A stretch of 64,000 nt of DNA from Nitrospira sp. SG-bin1 (GTDB taxonomy: Bacteria > Nitrospirota > Nitrospiria > Nitrospirales > Nitrospiraceae): NCBI GenBank assembly GCA_002083365.1, contig LVWS01000039.1, positions 1-64,000 of the forward strand, in the 5' to 3' direction. Made by a program: the position numbers and the translations under genes. Position 1 is the first letter of the stretch, and each line of letters begins with the position of its first letter. Below are positions 18,270-25,673 of this stretch, one piece after another. Below the pieces are notes generated by a model. The model ran no database searches. It worked only from the letters and a program-made list of their open reading frames with translations, and was not told where the DNA came from.

Positions 18270-19348
18270 GCCGATGCACACACGTGCTCGAAGGCGTCGA
18301 GAAACCCGCTGAACTGCGCCTCGGACAATGCCCCCATATTGGCCACGCGAAAAATCTTGTTTTCCAGGTTGCCTTGACCGGCATAAATGACATAGCCCTG
18401 GCGCTTCAGGCGGTCATGCAACACCCGGTAGGGAACTCCCTCCGGAAGGTGATACGCCGTGATGGTATTCGATTGCAGATCCGCCGGGAGGAGCGCCTTC
18501 ACACTGAGTGCGGCCATTCGTTCACGAATCGTGGCCGCCATCTTCTTATACCGTTGGATGCGTGCCGCGACGCCTTCTTCGAGCAGCTCGCTCAAGGCTT
18601 CGTCGAACGCGTAGTAGACCTGTACCGCCGGCGTGAACGGAATCGTGCCCCGCCCCTCGTTGTCGATGTAATGGGTCAGATGGAGATACCACGAACGCTT
18701 CGGGTATGAGCGCATTCTCTCCACGAATCCCTTCCGCACCAGGACGAACGAGACCCCCGGGAACCCTTGAATGCATTTTCCCGCCGTCCCCGCCACCATG
18801 TAGATGTGCGACCGGGCAATGTCGATCGTCTCGCCCGCCAGAGCGCTGACGGCATCGAGCACGAACACGCGATTCTGATTGTCGACGATCTCGGCGATCT
18901 CATGGACAGGGTTGAGGAGTCCGGTGGTGGTCTCGTGGTGCACCATGCCGACGGCATGCACTTCTTGATGCTGCCGCAGCGCAAGCAACAGTTTTTCAGG
19001 ATCGGGCCGAGCCGTCCATTCATATTTCAATTCGTTCACCCCCAGGCGATGGAGGCCCACGATGTGGGACATCCGTTCACCATAAACCCCGTTGTTGAGG
19101 ATGAGGATGCGACGGCCGTGAGGAAGCGATGACATCAAGGCGGATTCGACAGCAGCCGTCCCCGACCCGGTCAATAGGACGGCGACGTACTCCGATTCCG
19201 CTCCGGGGACAAAGGCCGCGAGCAGTTTGGCTTGGATACGGTGAAGCAGTTCGGCAAACTCATCTTCTCGATGACAGATATCGGGCTTCAGCAGTGCCTG
19301 CCGCACCCGCTCGGACACGTTCACAGGCCCAGGATTCAGGAGAACCAC
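18266..19348 (-). CDS. phnW: 2-aminoethylphosphonate:pyruvate aminotransferase-like enzyme (biosynthetic direction)
   Basis: This 360-residue class-V PLP aminotransferase starts M-V-L-L-N-P-G-P-V-N-V. It has PLP contacts D165 (L-D-A-V-S-A-L) and Schiff-base lysine K191 in G-T-A-G-K-C-I-Q-G-F-P-G, close to the K-C-I-x-G-x-P-G of PhnW. In phosphonate-making clusters the enzyme aminates phosphonoacetaldehyde to AEP. It sits between the Ppd beta subunit (162-base gap) and the PntC-like gene (four-base overlap), so the product probably passes directly to activation. Confidence 0.85.
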   Translation of the reverse strand: MVLLNPGPVNVSERVRQALLKPDICHREDEFAELLHRIQAKLLAAFVPGAESEYVAVLLTGSGTAAVESALMSSLPHGRRILILNNGVYGERMSHIVGLHRLGVNELKYEWTARPDPEKLLLALRQHQEVHAVGMVHHETTTGLLNPVHEIAEIVDNQNRVFVLDAVSALAGETIDIARSHIYMVAGTAGKCIQGFPGVSFVLVRKGFVERMRSYPKRSWYLHLTHYIDNEGRGTIPFTPAVQVYYAFDEALSELLEEGVAARIQRYKKMAATIRERMAALSVKALLPADLQSNTITAYHLPEGVPYRVLHDRLKRQGYVIYAGQGNLENKIFRVANMGALSEAQFSGFLDAFEHVCASA

Positions 19349-19510
19349 TCTTCTCTCCCTCCTCTTCTACGGGAGCGTGATGGGCATCCCTTTATTGCGC
19401 GCATTGACCGAGCACGCTCATTCCACCCGCCTACCCCATGTCGCCGAGACTCCTACTTGCCACGAATCGTGCGGGTCGGCGAGCACAAGGAAGGCCCATC
19501 GCGCTCCCTA

Positions 19511-20089
19511 TCACTCAATCGCCTTCATGAACCGACGGGTGATGTCCGGCGGATCGAGCAGGACGCGGCCGGCGTCTTCGACAAATTCGTTCACCTTGAC
19601 GAGCAACATGCTGGGCCCGTCCTTGTTCAGCATCTGTTTGAATTCGTAGACGAGATCCTCGCGATCAAGGACCCGCTCTACATTCACGTACCCCGCCGAC
19701 TTCGCCACTTTCTCCAGCGGGACCACGTTGGAGATCGTCGGCTGGTTCCCCGTCGTTCCATACACTTCGTTGTCGAATACGACATGGATGAAGTTTTTCG
19801 GTTTCAACGCGCCGACTGTGGCGAGTGTGCCCATTCCCATCAGAACATTCCCGTCGCCGTCGAAGGTAATCACTTGTTTATTCGGCTTGGCGAGCGCGAC
19901 ACCGAGCGCGATCGCCGGTGCATTCCCCATGGAGCCGATCATGTAGAAATGGGTGGGCCGATCCGCAATCTTCTGCGCTTCACGCGAGGGAAAGCCGTTA
20001 CAGATGATGACGGGTTGGTCGGTCAGCAACTCCAGCAAGGCCTGCATGGCCTGGGCGCGGCTGATCAACGTGCCTTGCTCCGGCCTCAT
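19511..20089 (-). CDS. Phosphonopyruvate decarboxylase, beta (TPP-binding) subunit
   Basis: This 192-residue protein is the C-terminal half of a Ppd-type ThDP enzyme. The ThDP/Mg2+ motif is D77-G-D79-G-N...N107 (F-D-G-D-G-N ... V-V-F-D-N-E). It decarboxylates phosphonopyruvate to phosphonoacetaldehyde, the irreversible step that pulls the pathway forward. The start is the ATG at 20089, overlapping the alpha-subunit TGA by the ATGA arrangement; a longer frame upstream is only the alpha gene read out of frame. Most characterised Ppd enzymes are single chains near 380 residues, so this one is split. Confidence 0.85.
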   Translation of the reverse strand: MRPEQGTLISRAQAMQALLELLTDQPVIICNGFPSREAQKIADRPTHFYMIGSMGNAPAIALGVALAKPNKQVITFDGDGNVLMGMGTLATVGALKPKNFIHVVFDNEVYGTTGNQPTISNVVPLEKVAKSAGYVNVERVLDREDLVYEFKQMLNKDGPSMLLVKVNEFVEDAGRVLLDPPDITRRFMKAIE

Positions 20090-20583
20090 GGATGCAACCC
20101 CTTCACGACGCCCTTGGTAATGAACAGCGCAACGGGAATCTGCCGCTGCATGAATGTCTGGGCCACCCAACGGAAATCTTCGAGGGCCGTGTTCTCGCCC
20201 AACGTCCGATGCGGAATCTTGACGGTATCGAGCAATTGCGGCATGACTTCGCCCATGACCACATGTTCGGGCGCGTCCTTTCCCCCTTGACCCCGCCATG
20301 AAACAATCAGGATGCAGGGTTGTTTGTAAATCACATTGAGAGAAATGATCGTATTGAGCGAGGTGCCAAGTCCTGAATTCTGCATCAATACGGCCGGTGT
20401 TTTCCCCGCCATATAGGCACCCGCCGCCATGCCGACCGCTTCATCCTCTCGGACGGCGGGGGTGTAGAGCCGACGATTCATGAGTTCCGCGATGATTCCA
20501 CCCAAGATGGAATCCGGCACGCCGGTAAAAAAATTGACCCCCATGTCCTGCATCGCCTGCACGAAAACGTCGCTCTCAATCAC
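20086..20583 (-). CDS. Phosphonopyruvate decarboxylase, alpha (PYR-domain) subunit
   Basis: This ~165-residue PYR-type ThDP half-enzyme has F-F-T-G-V-P-D-S-I-L near the start and the catalytic-Glu region V-R-E-D-E-A-V-G-M-A-A-G-A. I prefer the GTG at 20583, which has GGGAGA eight bases upstream and aligns with the family start; an ATG at 20634 would add 17 unrelated residues. It is co-translated with the beta subunit (ATGA overlap) and is the first gene of the minus-strand phosphonate operon. Confidence 0.82.
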   Translation of the reverse strand: MIESDVFVQAMQDMGVNFFTGVPDSILGGIIAELMNRRLYTPAVREDEAVGMAAGAYMAGKTPAVLMQNSGLGTSLNTIISLNVIYKQPCILIVSWRGQGGKDAPEHVVMGEVMPQLLDTVKIPHRTLGENTALEDFRWVAQTFMQRQIPVALFITKGVVKGLHP

Positions 20584-20712
20584 CGGAAGATTCTCCCTGA
20601 AATAGTGGCACACGAGCGCTAAAAGCCGGCGCATTATAAGATAGGCCTTGCGGGGTTCTCAAGAAAGATCGGCGGTTGAGTTGACGTCATTCGCGTGTTA
20701 GCGTTATCCGAG

Positions 20713-21243
20713 ATGAACGACCCTATCCCTTCTATATTCCCAGGGTGGCCGTTGACTGTCGTGATCGCAACCCTGGTCGGTATCAACTCCGCCTGGGCTG
20801 TTCCCATGACCAACGACCCCAAGGGTTTCCAGGGGATTCCTTGGGGAGCGTCATTGTCCGTGCGCCAGGACTTGGAGACGATGCGGGCAGGTCCGCATAT
20901 CGTCGAATATCTGCACAAGGCAGAGCCGTCGTCGTTTGCCGGCACCGAGATGACCAGCGTCCTCTACGTCTCCGTGGACGACCAATTCGCACGCGTCATC
21001 ATTCGATATCAAGGAGACCACGTCCATCGACAGGTCTTGAGCTTTTTGGAAAGCCGCTTCGGCGGGTTGGAGCGCATCCCCGGGCAAATGGCGAGAGGAC
21101 TGACCCAACAATATAATTGGCGTGGGGCCGACACCGAAATCAATTTGACGTATCAAGCCGGCACGGAGCGTGGTTACATCTTCATCGATAGCCGCACGCT
21201 CGCGCCACGGTTCAACGACGACCTTACCGATTCCGCCGAGTAA
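20713..21243 (+). CDS. Secreted protein, tandem paralogue A (G-F-x-x-I-P-W-G family)
   Basis: This ~176-residue protein has a signal peptide ending in S-A-W-A and the opening motif G-F-Q-G-I-P-W-G-A-S-L-S. It is unnamed, though the I-P-W-G opening is common in exported proteins of unknown role. It matches the next gene along its full length: shared features are an R-V-I-I-R-Y-x-G strand, P-G-Q, Y-x-W-x-G-x-x-T-E and a final F-x-x-S-R-x-L. It starts 129 bases from the divergent Ppd alpha gene. A GTG at 20695 is an alternative start. Confidence 0.7.
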   Translation: MNDPIPSIFPGWPLTVVIATLVGINSAWAVPMTNDPKGFQGIPWGASLSVRQDLETMRAGPHIVEYLHKAEPSSFAGTEMTSVLYVSVDDQFARVIIRYQGDHVHRQVLSFLESRFGGLERIPGQMARGLTQQYNWRGADTEINLTYQAGTERGYIFIDSRTLAPRFNDDLTDSAE

Positions 21244-21247
21244 TGCG

Positions 21248-21775
21248 ATGCGTGTGTCGCTCCCAGGGTGGGTCATGCGGGCAACGGTCGTCCTGTGTTG
21301 TTTGCTTGATTCATCAGCGCCTGCATGTGGCGTACCCATTATCAGTGATTCGAACGGATTCGAAGACATTCCCTGGGGAACAATCTTGTCTGAAGGGGAG
21401 CACTTCACAAAAGTGGAGGATTCCGGCCGCTTGCAGATTTACGAGCGAAATGGACGCCCACCCTTGCTAGGCATCACTCCGGTCGATTCGATGCGGTTTA
21501 CGACGTTTGAAAAGAAGTTCGGCCGAGTGACCGTTCGCTACAGTGGCAAAGAAACCCATGACGAACTCCTGACGTATCTTCAATCGAACTACGGTCCACT
21601 CGATCGAACACCGGGACAAATCACAGTCGGCCCGGTGAAAGTCTATGCCTGGCATGGCTTTCATACGGAAGTGACGTTGCGATTCGAAACGAGGCTCGGT
21701 CACGGCATCATTTTCTTTGAAAGTCGGATGCTGCCCGAAAAACTTGTTGATGAGACCGCTCTCACGGCCTTTTGA
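21248..21775 (+). CDS. Secreted protein, tandem paralogue B
   Basis: This ~175-residue protein starts four bases after the stop of paralogue A. It has a signal peptide, then N-G-F-E-D-I-P-W-G-T-I-L-S and the same later blocks as its neighbour (R-V-T-V-R-Y-S-G-K; R-T-P-G-Q-I-T-V-G; F-F-E-S-R-M-L). It is probably a tandem duplicate, in an operon running towards the PEP mutase fusion gene 79 bases further on. Its function is unknown; an envelope role beside phosphonate synthesis is only a guess. Confidence 0.7.
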   Translation: MRVSLPGWVMRATVVLCCLLDSSAPACGVPIISDSNGFEDIPWGTILSEGEHFTKVEDSGRLQIYERNGRPPLLGITPVDSMRFTTFEKKFGRVTVRYSGKETHDELLTYLQSNYGPLDRTPGQITVGPVKVYAWHGFHTEVTLRFETRLGHGIIFFESRMLPEKLVDETALTAF

Positions 21776-21854
21776 TGCCCATATCTCACCCCCTTCTCAA
21801 CCGGAGAAAAGTTTCCATTGACAACTGCTGCCCGCTTTCGCATCATGGTGCGCT

Positions 21855-23534
21855 ATGACCAACGCCGCAAGACTTCGAACCGCCCTCAAAAGGCCGGGTG
21901 CCTTGAAAATAGTCGGGGCTCACGATGCCCTCAGCGCCCGTCTGATCGAACGCGCCGGTTTCGACGGTGTCTGGGCGAGCGGCTTCGCCATTTCCGCTTC
22001 TCTTAAATGTATCCCTGATGCAAGTTTCATCACCTCGAGCGAGCAACTCGACGTCGAACGGAACATCGTCGAGGCTGTGAGTATCCCTGTGATCGCCGAT
22101 TGCGACACGGGATATGGCAATGCCCTGAACGTCATGCGGACCGTCACCGACCGTGAGCGGGCTGGTGTGGCCGCCATCTGCATAGAAGACAACGTCTATC
22201 CGAAGCGTTGCAGTTTCTACGCGGGTGTTCGACGAGAATTGATCCCCATCGAAGAGCACTGTGGCAAGATTCGAGCCGCCAAAGCGGCCCAGATGTCCCC
22301 GGAATTCATGGTCATCGCCCGAACCGAGGCCCTCATCGCCGGATGGGGGCAGGAAGAAGCGTTGAAGCGGGCCGAAGCCTATGCGGACGCGGGCGCCGAT
22401 GCCATCCTGATCCATTCAAAATCAAAAAAGTTCGACGAGCTGAAGGCAGTGTACAAATTGTGGTCCGGGCGCGTCCCGCTGGTCGTAGTCCCCACGATTT
22501 TCGACCAGACCACCGCGGCAGACATGGAGGCAGCCGGGGCAAAGATCATCATCTATGCCAACCAGCCGGTACGGGCAGCCATTCGTGCAATGACAGACAC
22601 GTTGGACCTCATCAAGAAGGACACACGCCCAGGGGCTGCGAATGACCGAATCGTCACGCTCCCGGAAGTCTATGACATTGTCGGTGTTCCGCAAATGGAA
22701 CAAGACGAGAAACAGTTCCTCCCGGTAGGCAGCGAACGCATTACCGCGATCATCGCCGCCGCCGGATTCGAAAAACAGCTCCTACCCTTGATTGAGGACA
22801 AGCCCAAGTGTTTGCTCGACATCAAGGGGAAAACGATCCTCGATCGCCAGATCAGCGCGCTCAACGAGTGCGACATCAAAGAAATTGCGTTGGTTCGGGG
22901 GTACAAAAAGGAAGCGATCACGCTGTCGAACATCCGTTACTACGATAACGATCGGTATGAGAGTACCGGCGAGCTCTTTTCCATCTTCTGCGCCGAAAAC
23001 GAACTAAAGGGCCGGACCATCATGTTGTACGGCGACATTATGTTCGACCAGGCGGTGCTGGAAAAGTTGCTGAAGAGCCCGGCTGATATCGCGCTGGTGG
23101 TGGATCTCGCCTGGTTGGACGAGGCCCGGCACGGCGCGCAGCCGTCTCATATCAATCCGGACCTCGTGTCCCTCGCCGTGCCGCCGAGTTCACAATCCCT
23201 GTCGCGTTTCGTCATGCCTGAAGGCGAGCAACGCATTCTGCGCATCGGTCAACAGTTGCCCCATGAACAGGCGCATGGAGAATTCATCGGCATGGCCATG
23301 TTTTCTGAAAAGGGCGCGCAGATACTTCGCGACTGCTATCGGTCCGCGCAAGAGAAGTACAAATCGACCGGCTTCCATGAAGCCGGCAGCTTCATCAAGG
23401 CCTCCTTCACCGACATGGTTCAGGAGCTCATCGACCGTGGCCATACTGTCCAGGCCGTGCCGATTTTTAAGGGGTGGATGGAGGTCGACTCCTTCGAGGA
23501 ATACCAGAAGGCCTGGGCCAAGACTCGGCAGTAA
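21855..23534 (+). CDS. pepM: Phosphoenolpyruvate mutase fused to nucleotidyltransferase-like domain
   Basis: This is a 559-residue fusion. Residues ~1-290 are a PEP-mutase/isocitrate-lyase barrel with metal motif A81-D-C-D-T-G-Y-G-N89. The usual PEP-mutase signature E-D-K-x5-N-S reads E111-D-N-V-Y-P-K-R-C119-S120 here, with Lys replaced by Asn and gating Asn by Cys. Residues ~295-559 form a nucleotidyltransferase fold with A-A-A-G-F-E-K-Q-L in place of the G-x-G-x-R loop, D-K-P-K-C-L-L and Y-G-D394. PEP mutase forms the C-P bond (PEP to phosphonopyruvate). The neighbouring Ppd and transaminase genes support that role despite the altered motif. Confidence 0.8.
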   Translation: MTNAARLRTALKRPGALKIVGAHDALSARLIERAGFDGVWASGFAISASLKCIPDASFITSSEQLDVERNIVEAVSIPVIADCDTGYGNALNVMRTVTDRERAGVAAICIEDNVYPKRCSFYAGVRRELIPIEEHCGKIRAAKAAQMSPEFMVIARTEALIAGWGQEEALKRAEAYADAGADAILIHSKSKKFDELKAVYKLWSGRVPLVVVPTIFDQTTAADMEAAGAKIIIYANQPVRAAIRAMTDTLDLIKKDTRPGAANDRIVTLPEVYDIVGVPQMEQDEKQFLPVGSERITAIIAAAGFEKQLLPLIEDKPKCLLDIKGKTILDRQISALNECDIKEIALVRGYKKEAITLSNIRYYDNDRYESTGELFSIFCAENELKGRTIMLYGDIMFDQAVLEKLLKSPADIALVVDLAWLDEARHGAQPSHINPDLVSLAVPPSSQSLSRFVMPEGEQRILRIGQQLPHEQAHGEFIGMAMFSEKGAQILRDCYRSAQEKYKSTGFHEAGSFIKASFTDMVQELIDRGHTVQAVPIFKGWMEVDSFEEYQKAWAKTRQ

Positions 23535-23640
23535 TTCCCTTCCTCCTGCGACATCCCGTATTCTTCGTTATCGCGTCATGTCGTTCTCATAGCTCTGGTG
23601 ACATTGCTGAATTGATTAGAACAATAGTCCGGATGCAGTT

Positions 23641-24048
23641 ATGATGATGCAACTGACGATGAGTGGCCGAAAATCCTACGTGCCTTTGGATAACCGTTAC
23701 GCCGAACGTGTCGCCGTCACCTGTCGAGTGCGCTATGTCGGTGAAGTTCCTACCCAGCCCCACCAGGGCGAAGGGCTCACGAAAAACATATCCGTTTCGG
23801 GGTGCCACGTCATCAGCGATCGCCCGGTGACGCGTGGTACATTATTGACTCTGACGATTTCGCTTCCCGATCGATTACCCCACCTATTATTGAAATCGGC
23901 GCATGTCGTATGGGTGTCAGGTTGCCAGTTTTCCGTCCGATTCATGGATCTGAATCAAGAACACCGCAAACGTCTACAATCCTTCATTTGGAAAAGCATC
24001 TCTCATCACACCGTAAGTGACCAACGAACCCGATTCCGCCTTATGTAG
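23641..24048 (+). CDS. PilZ-domain protein
   Basis: This 135-residue protein has N-terminal R-Y-A-E-R-V-A-V and K-N-I-S-V-S-G-C-H-V, matching the R-x3-R-like box and N-x-S-x-x-G of PilZ with Cys after the glycine. Cyclic-di-GMP binding is plausible but not certain. Several Met codons lie at the start (23641-23647), so the exact start is open. It follows the PEP mutase gene by 106 bases and is the third PilZ gene in the area. Confidence 0.75.
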   Translation: MMMQLTMSGRKSYVPLDNRYAERVAVTCRVRYVGEVPTQPHQGEGLTKNISVSGCHVISDRPVTRGTLLTLTISLPDRLPHLLLKSAHVVWVSGCQFSVRFMDLNQEHRKRLQSFIWKSISHHTVSDQRTRFRLM

Positions 24049-24429
24049 TTCGGGTCCATCGACACCGCTTCTAGTATCTCGCCCCCTTTTCAGAACGGGC
24101 TTAACGGGGCCATCAACTGGTAAGGCCCTACAAACCTTGTCCCTACCAGGCTTTTTGTCAAACAGCCACGTCTCGCATCGATATAACAATAATTGTGCTG
24201 CCCATCTTCCGAACTAGGTAGTCCCCCTCATCTAGTGGGAAGTCAAGGTTGACTCTGAGCGCTAGCTTTCATCCATAGCCTCTCGCCAAATACATGAGGG
24301 CTGATTCGGAGCAGAGCAGCATGTGGTAAAGCCGAAAGATCTATTGGGCGGCTCGAGTGCTCGAGATTGCCAGGGCAGATGAAAGGAATCAATCAATTCA
24401 ACCCCGATACGTAGCCAGGAGGTGTCCTA
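24049..24429. other. Intergenic region between two PilZ genes
   Basis: No gene is supported. The only clear element is a strong ribosome binding site (AGGAGGTG) at the right end serving the gene at 24430. A promoter for that gene probably lies here but was not identified. Confidence 0.4.
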
Positions 24430-24813
24430 ATGAGACAGATCAAACAGATGAGACGGTCGGAAATGCCCTATCCATCCAGTGCTATTGAGCGCCGCAAAAA
24501 GGCAAGAACTTCCGCTTCCTTTGGTCTTATGTACTCAGGAGTCGAAGGGGACGACGTTCTCATCGGAGACGGAAGCCTCGTCGACTTATCCGAAGGCGGA
24601 TTGGGCATCCGCGGAAACTGCCCCGTCCATGTCGGCCTTGAACTGACTTTGTTTTTATATCTCCAGGACGACGAGGAACCCTTGTTCGTGTCTGAGGCGA
24701 GGGTGGCCTGGGTGGCAGGTCCTCTCTTTGGTGTGGAATTGAAGGAAGTTAGCCTCCATGATTGCGATCGAATGCGGTCGTTTCTCCGTACCCACTCGGT
24801 AGCCCAAGCTTAG
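24430..24813 (+). CDS. PilZ-domain protein
   Basis: This 127-residue protein has E-R-R-K-K-A-R-T near residue 21 and L-V-D-L-S-E-G-G-L-G-I-R near residue 53, both halves of the PilZ cyclic-di-GMP site. The start is fixed by AGGAGGTG seven bases upstream. It has no attached effector domain. It is the fourth of five PilZ proteins in this window. Confidence 0.8.
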   Translation: MRQIKQMRRSEMPYPSSAIERRKKARTSASFGLMYSGVEGDDVLIGDGSLVDLSEGGLGIRGNCPVHVGLELTLFLYLQDDEEPLFVSEARVAWVAGPLFGVELKEVSLHDCDRMRSFLRTHSVAQA

Positions 24814-24991
24814 GTCGGTTGGATGAACCGACAATTCAGGGCTGGTGGGATTTCACATCTTCCATACTGACTGTGCCTTATGCACCACAATTCCGCCAGC
24901 TCTGTCTTGTTCTATGGTTTCCGCAGCCACAATCCGTTTGATTTCTATATCATCCCGCCTTGTTTTTCGTGCTGCCATCATGCTAACTTCC

Positions 24992-25013
24992 GGTGAGTGA
25001 CTACTTACTCACC
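24992..25013. promoter_or_regulatory. Palindrome abutting the TetR start codon (operator candidate)
   Basis: GGTGAGT at 24992-24998 and ACTCACC at 25007-25013 form perfect 7-bp arms around an 8-base, partly symmetric centre. This is the usual size of an operator for a TetR dimer. It ends at the base before the proposed ATG of the regulator, so binding would block expression of the regulator and the downstream pump genes. Confidence 0.5.
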
Positions 25014-25658
25014 ATGGGTAGAGCAAAACCGCCTTCTCGCCAACGACATCCATCTTCACGAACCTCGGGTCCGGAACGACAGGCCAGCCTGATCAGCGCG
25101 GCGACATCCTTGTTTGCCGCAAACGGTTTTACCGGAACAACCACGAAACAAATCGCCCAGGCAGCCGGTGTCAGTGAAGCACTGCTCTTCAAACATTTTC
25201 CGACCAAGCACGCACTGTACACCGCCATTCTAGAGGAAAAGGCTCAATACTCCGGGTTACGAGAGGCCGTCGAAGAAGCGATTAAATGGCGAGATGATGA
25301 ACGGCTCTTCACCCTGCTTGCCAGCTATCGGATCAAGAAGGGCGCAGATCCGACGTTCCTTCGCCTACTCCTTTTCAGCACCTTGGAAGGGCATGAGCTT
25401 TCCAACATGTTCTTTCAGCGGCAATATCAAGTCTTTCATGATCTCCTTGCCGGCTACATTCGCCGACGCATTCAGGAAGGCGCGTTCCGTCCGGTGGATC
25501 CAGTACTGGCCGCCAGAGCTTTCTTCGGTGTCATCCTCCATCATCGGCTCCTGCACGATCTCTTCGGATTACCCATGCACTTGTCCCATGACGCAACGGT
25601 GGGGGAATATGTCTCGCTTTTCCTCGGAGGGCTCTCCCGTAGGTCGCCGCACTCGTAA
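25014..25658 (+). CDS. TetR/AcrR-family repressor
   Basis: This ~214-residue protein has an N-terminal TetR helix-turn-helix (A-A-T-S-L-F-A-A-N-G-F ... T-T-K-Q-I-A-Q-A-A-G-V-S ... L-F-K-H-F) and a helical ligand-binding C-terminus. A GTG at 24993 would add seven residues. It precedes the RND adaptor and pump genes by 15 bases and is probably their local repressor, released by a pump substrate. The palindrome overlapping its 5' end fits autoregulation. Confidence 0.85.
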   Translation: MGRAKPPSRQRHPSSRTSGPERQASLISAATSLFAANGFTGTTTKQIAQAAGVSEALLFKHFPTKHALYTAILEEKAQYSGLREAVEEAIKWRDDERLFTLLASYRIKKGADPTFLRLLLFSTLEGHELSNMFFQRQYQVFHDLLAGYIRRRIQEGAFRPVDPVLAARAFFGVILHHRLLHDLFGLPMHLSHDATVGEYVSLFLGGLSRRSPHS

Positions 25659-25673
25659 CTGACAGGCACCACC

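Noticed and set aside
20090..20299. N-terminal extension of the Ppd beta subunit
   Set aside because: It is the alpha-subunit gene read out of frame; the ATGA overlap gives the true start.
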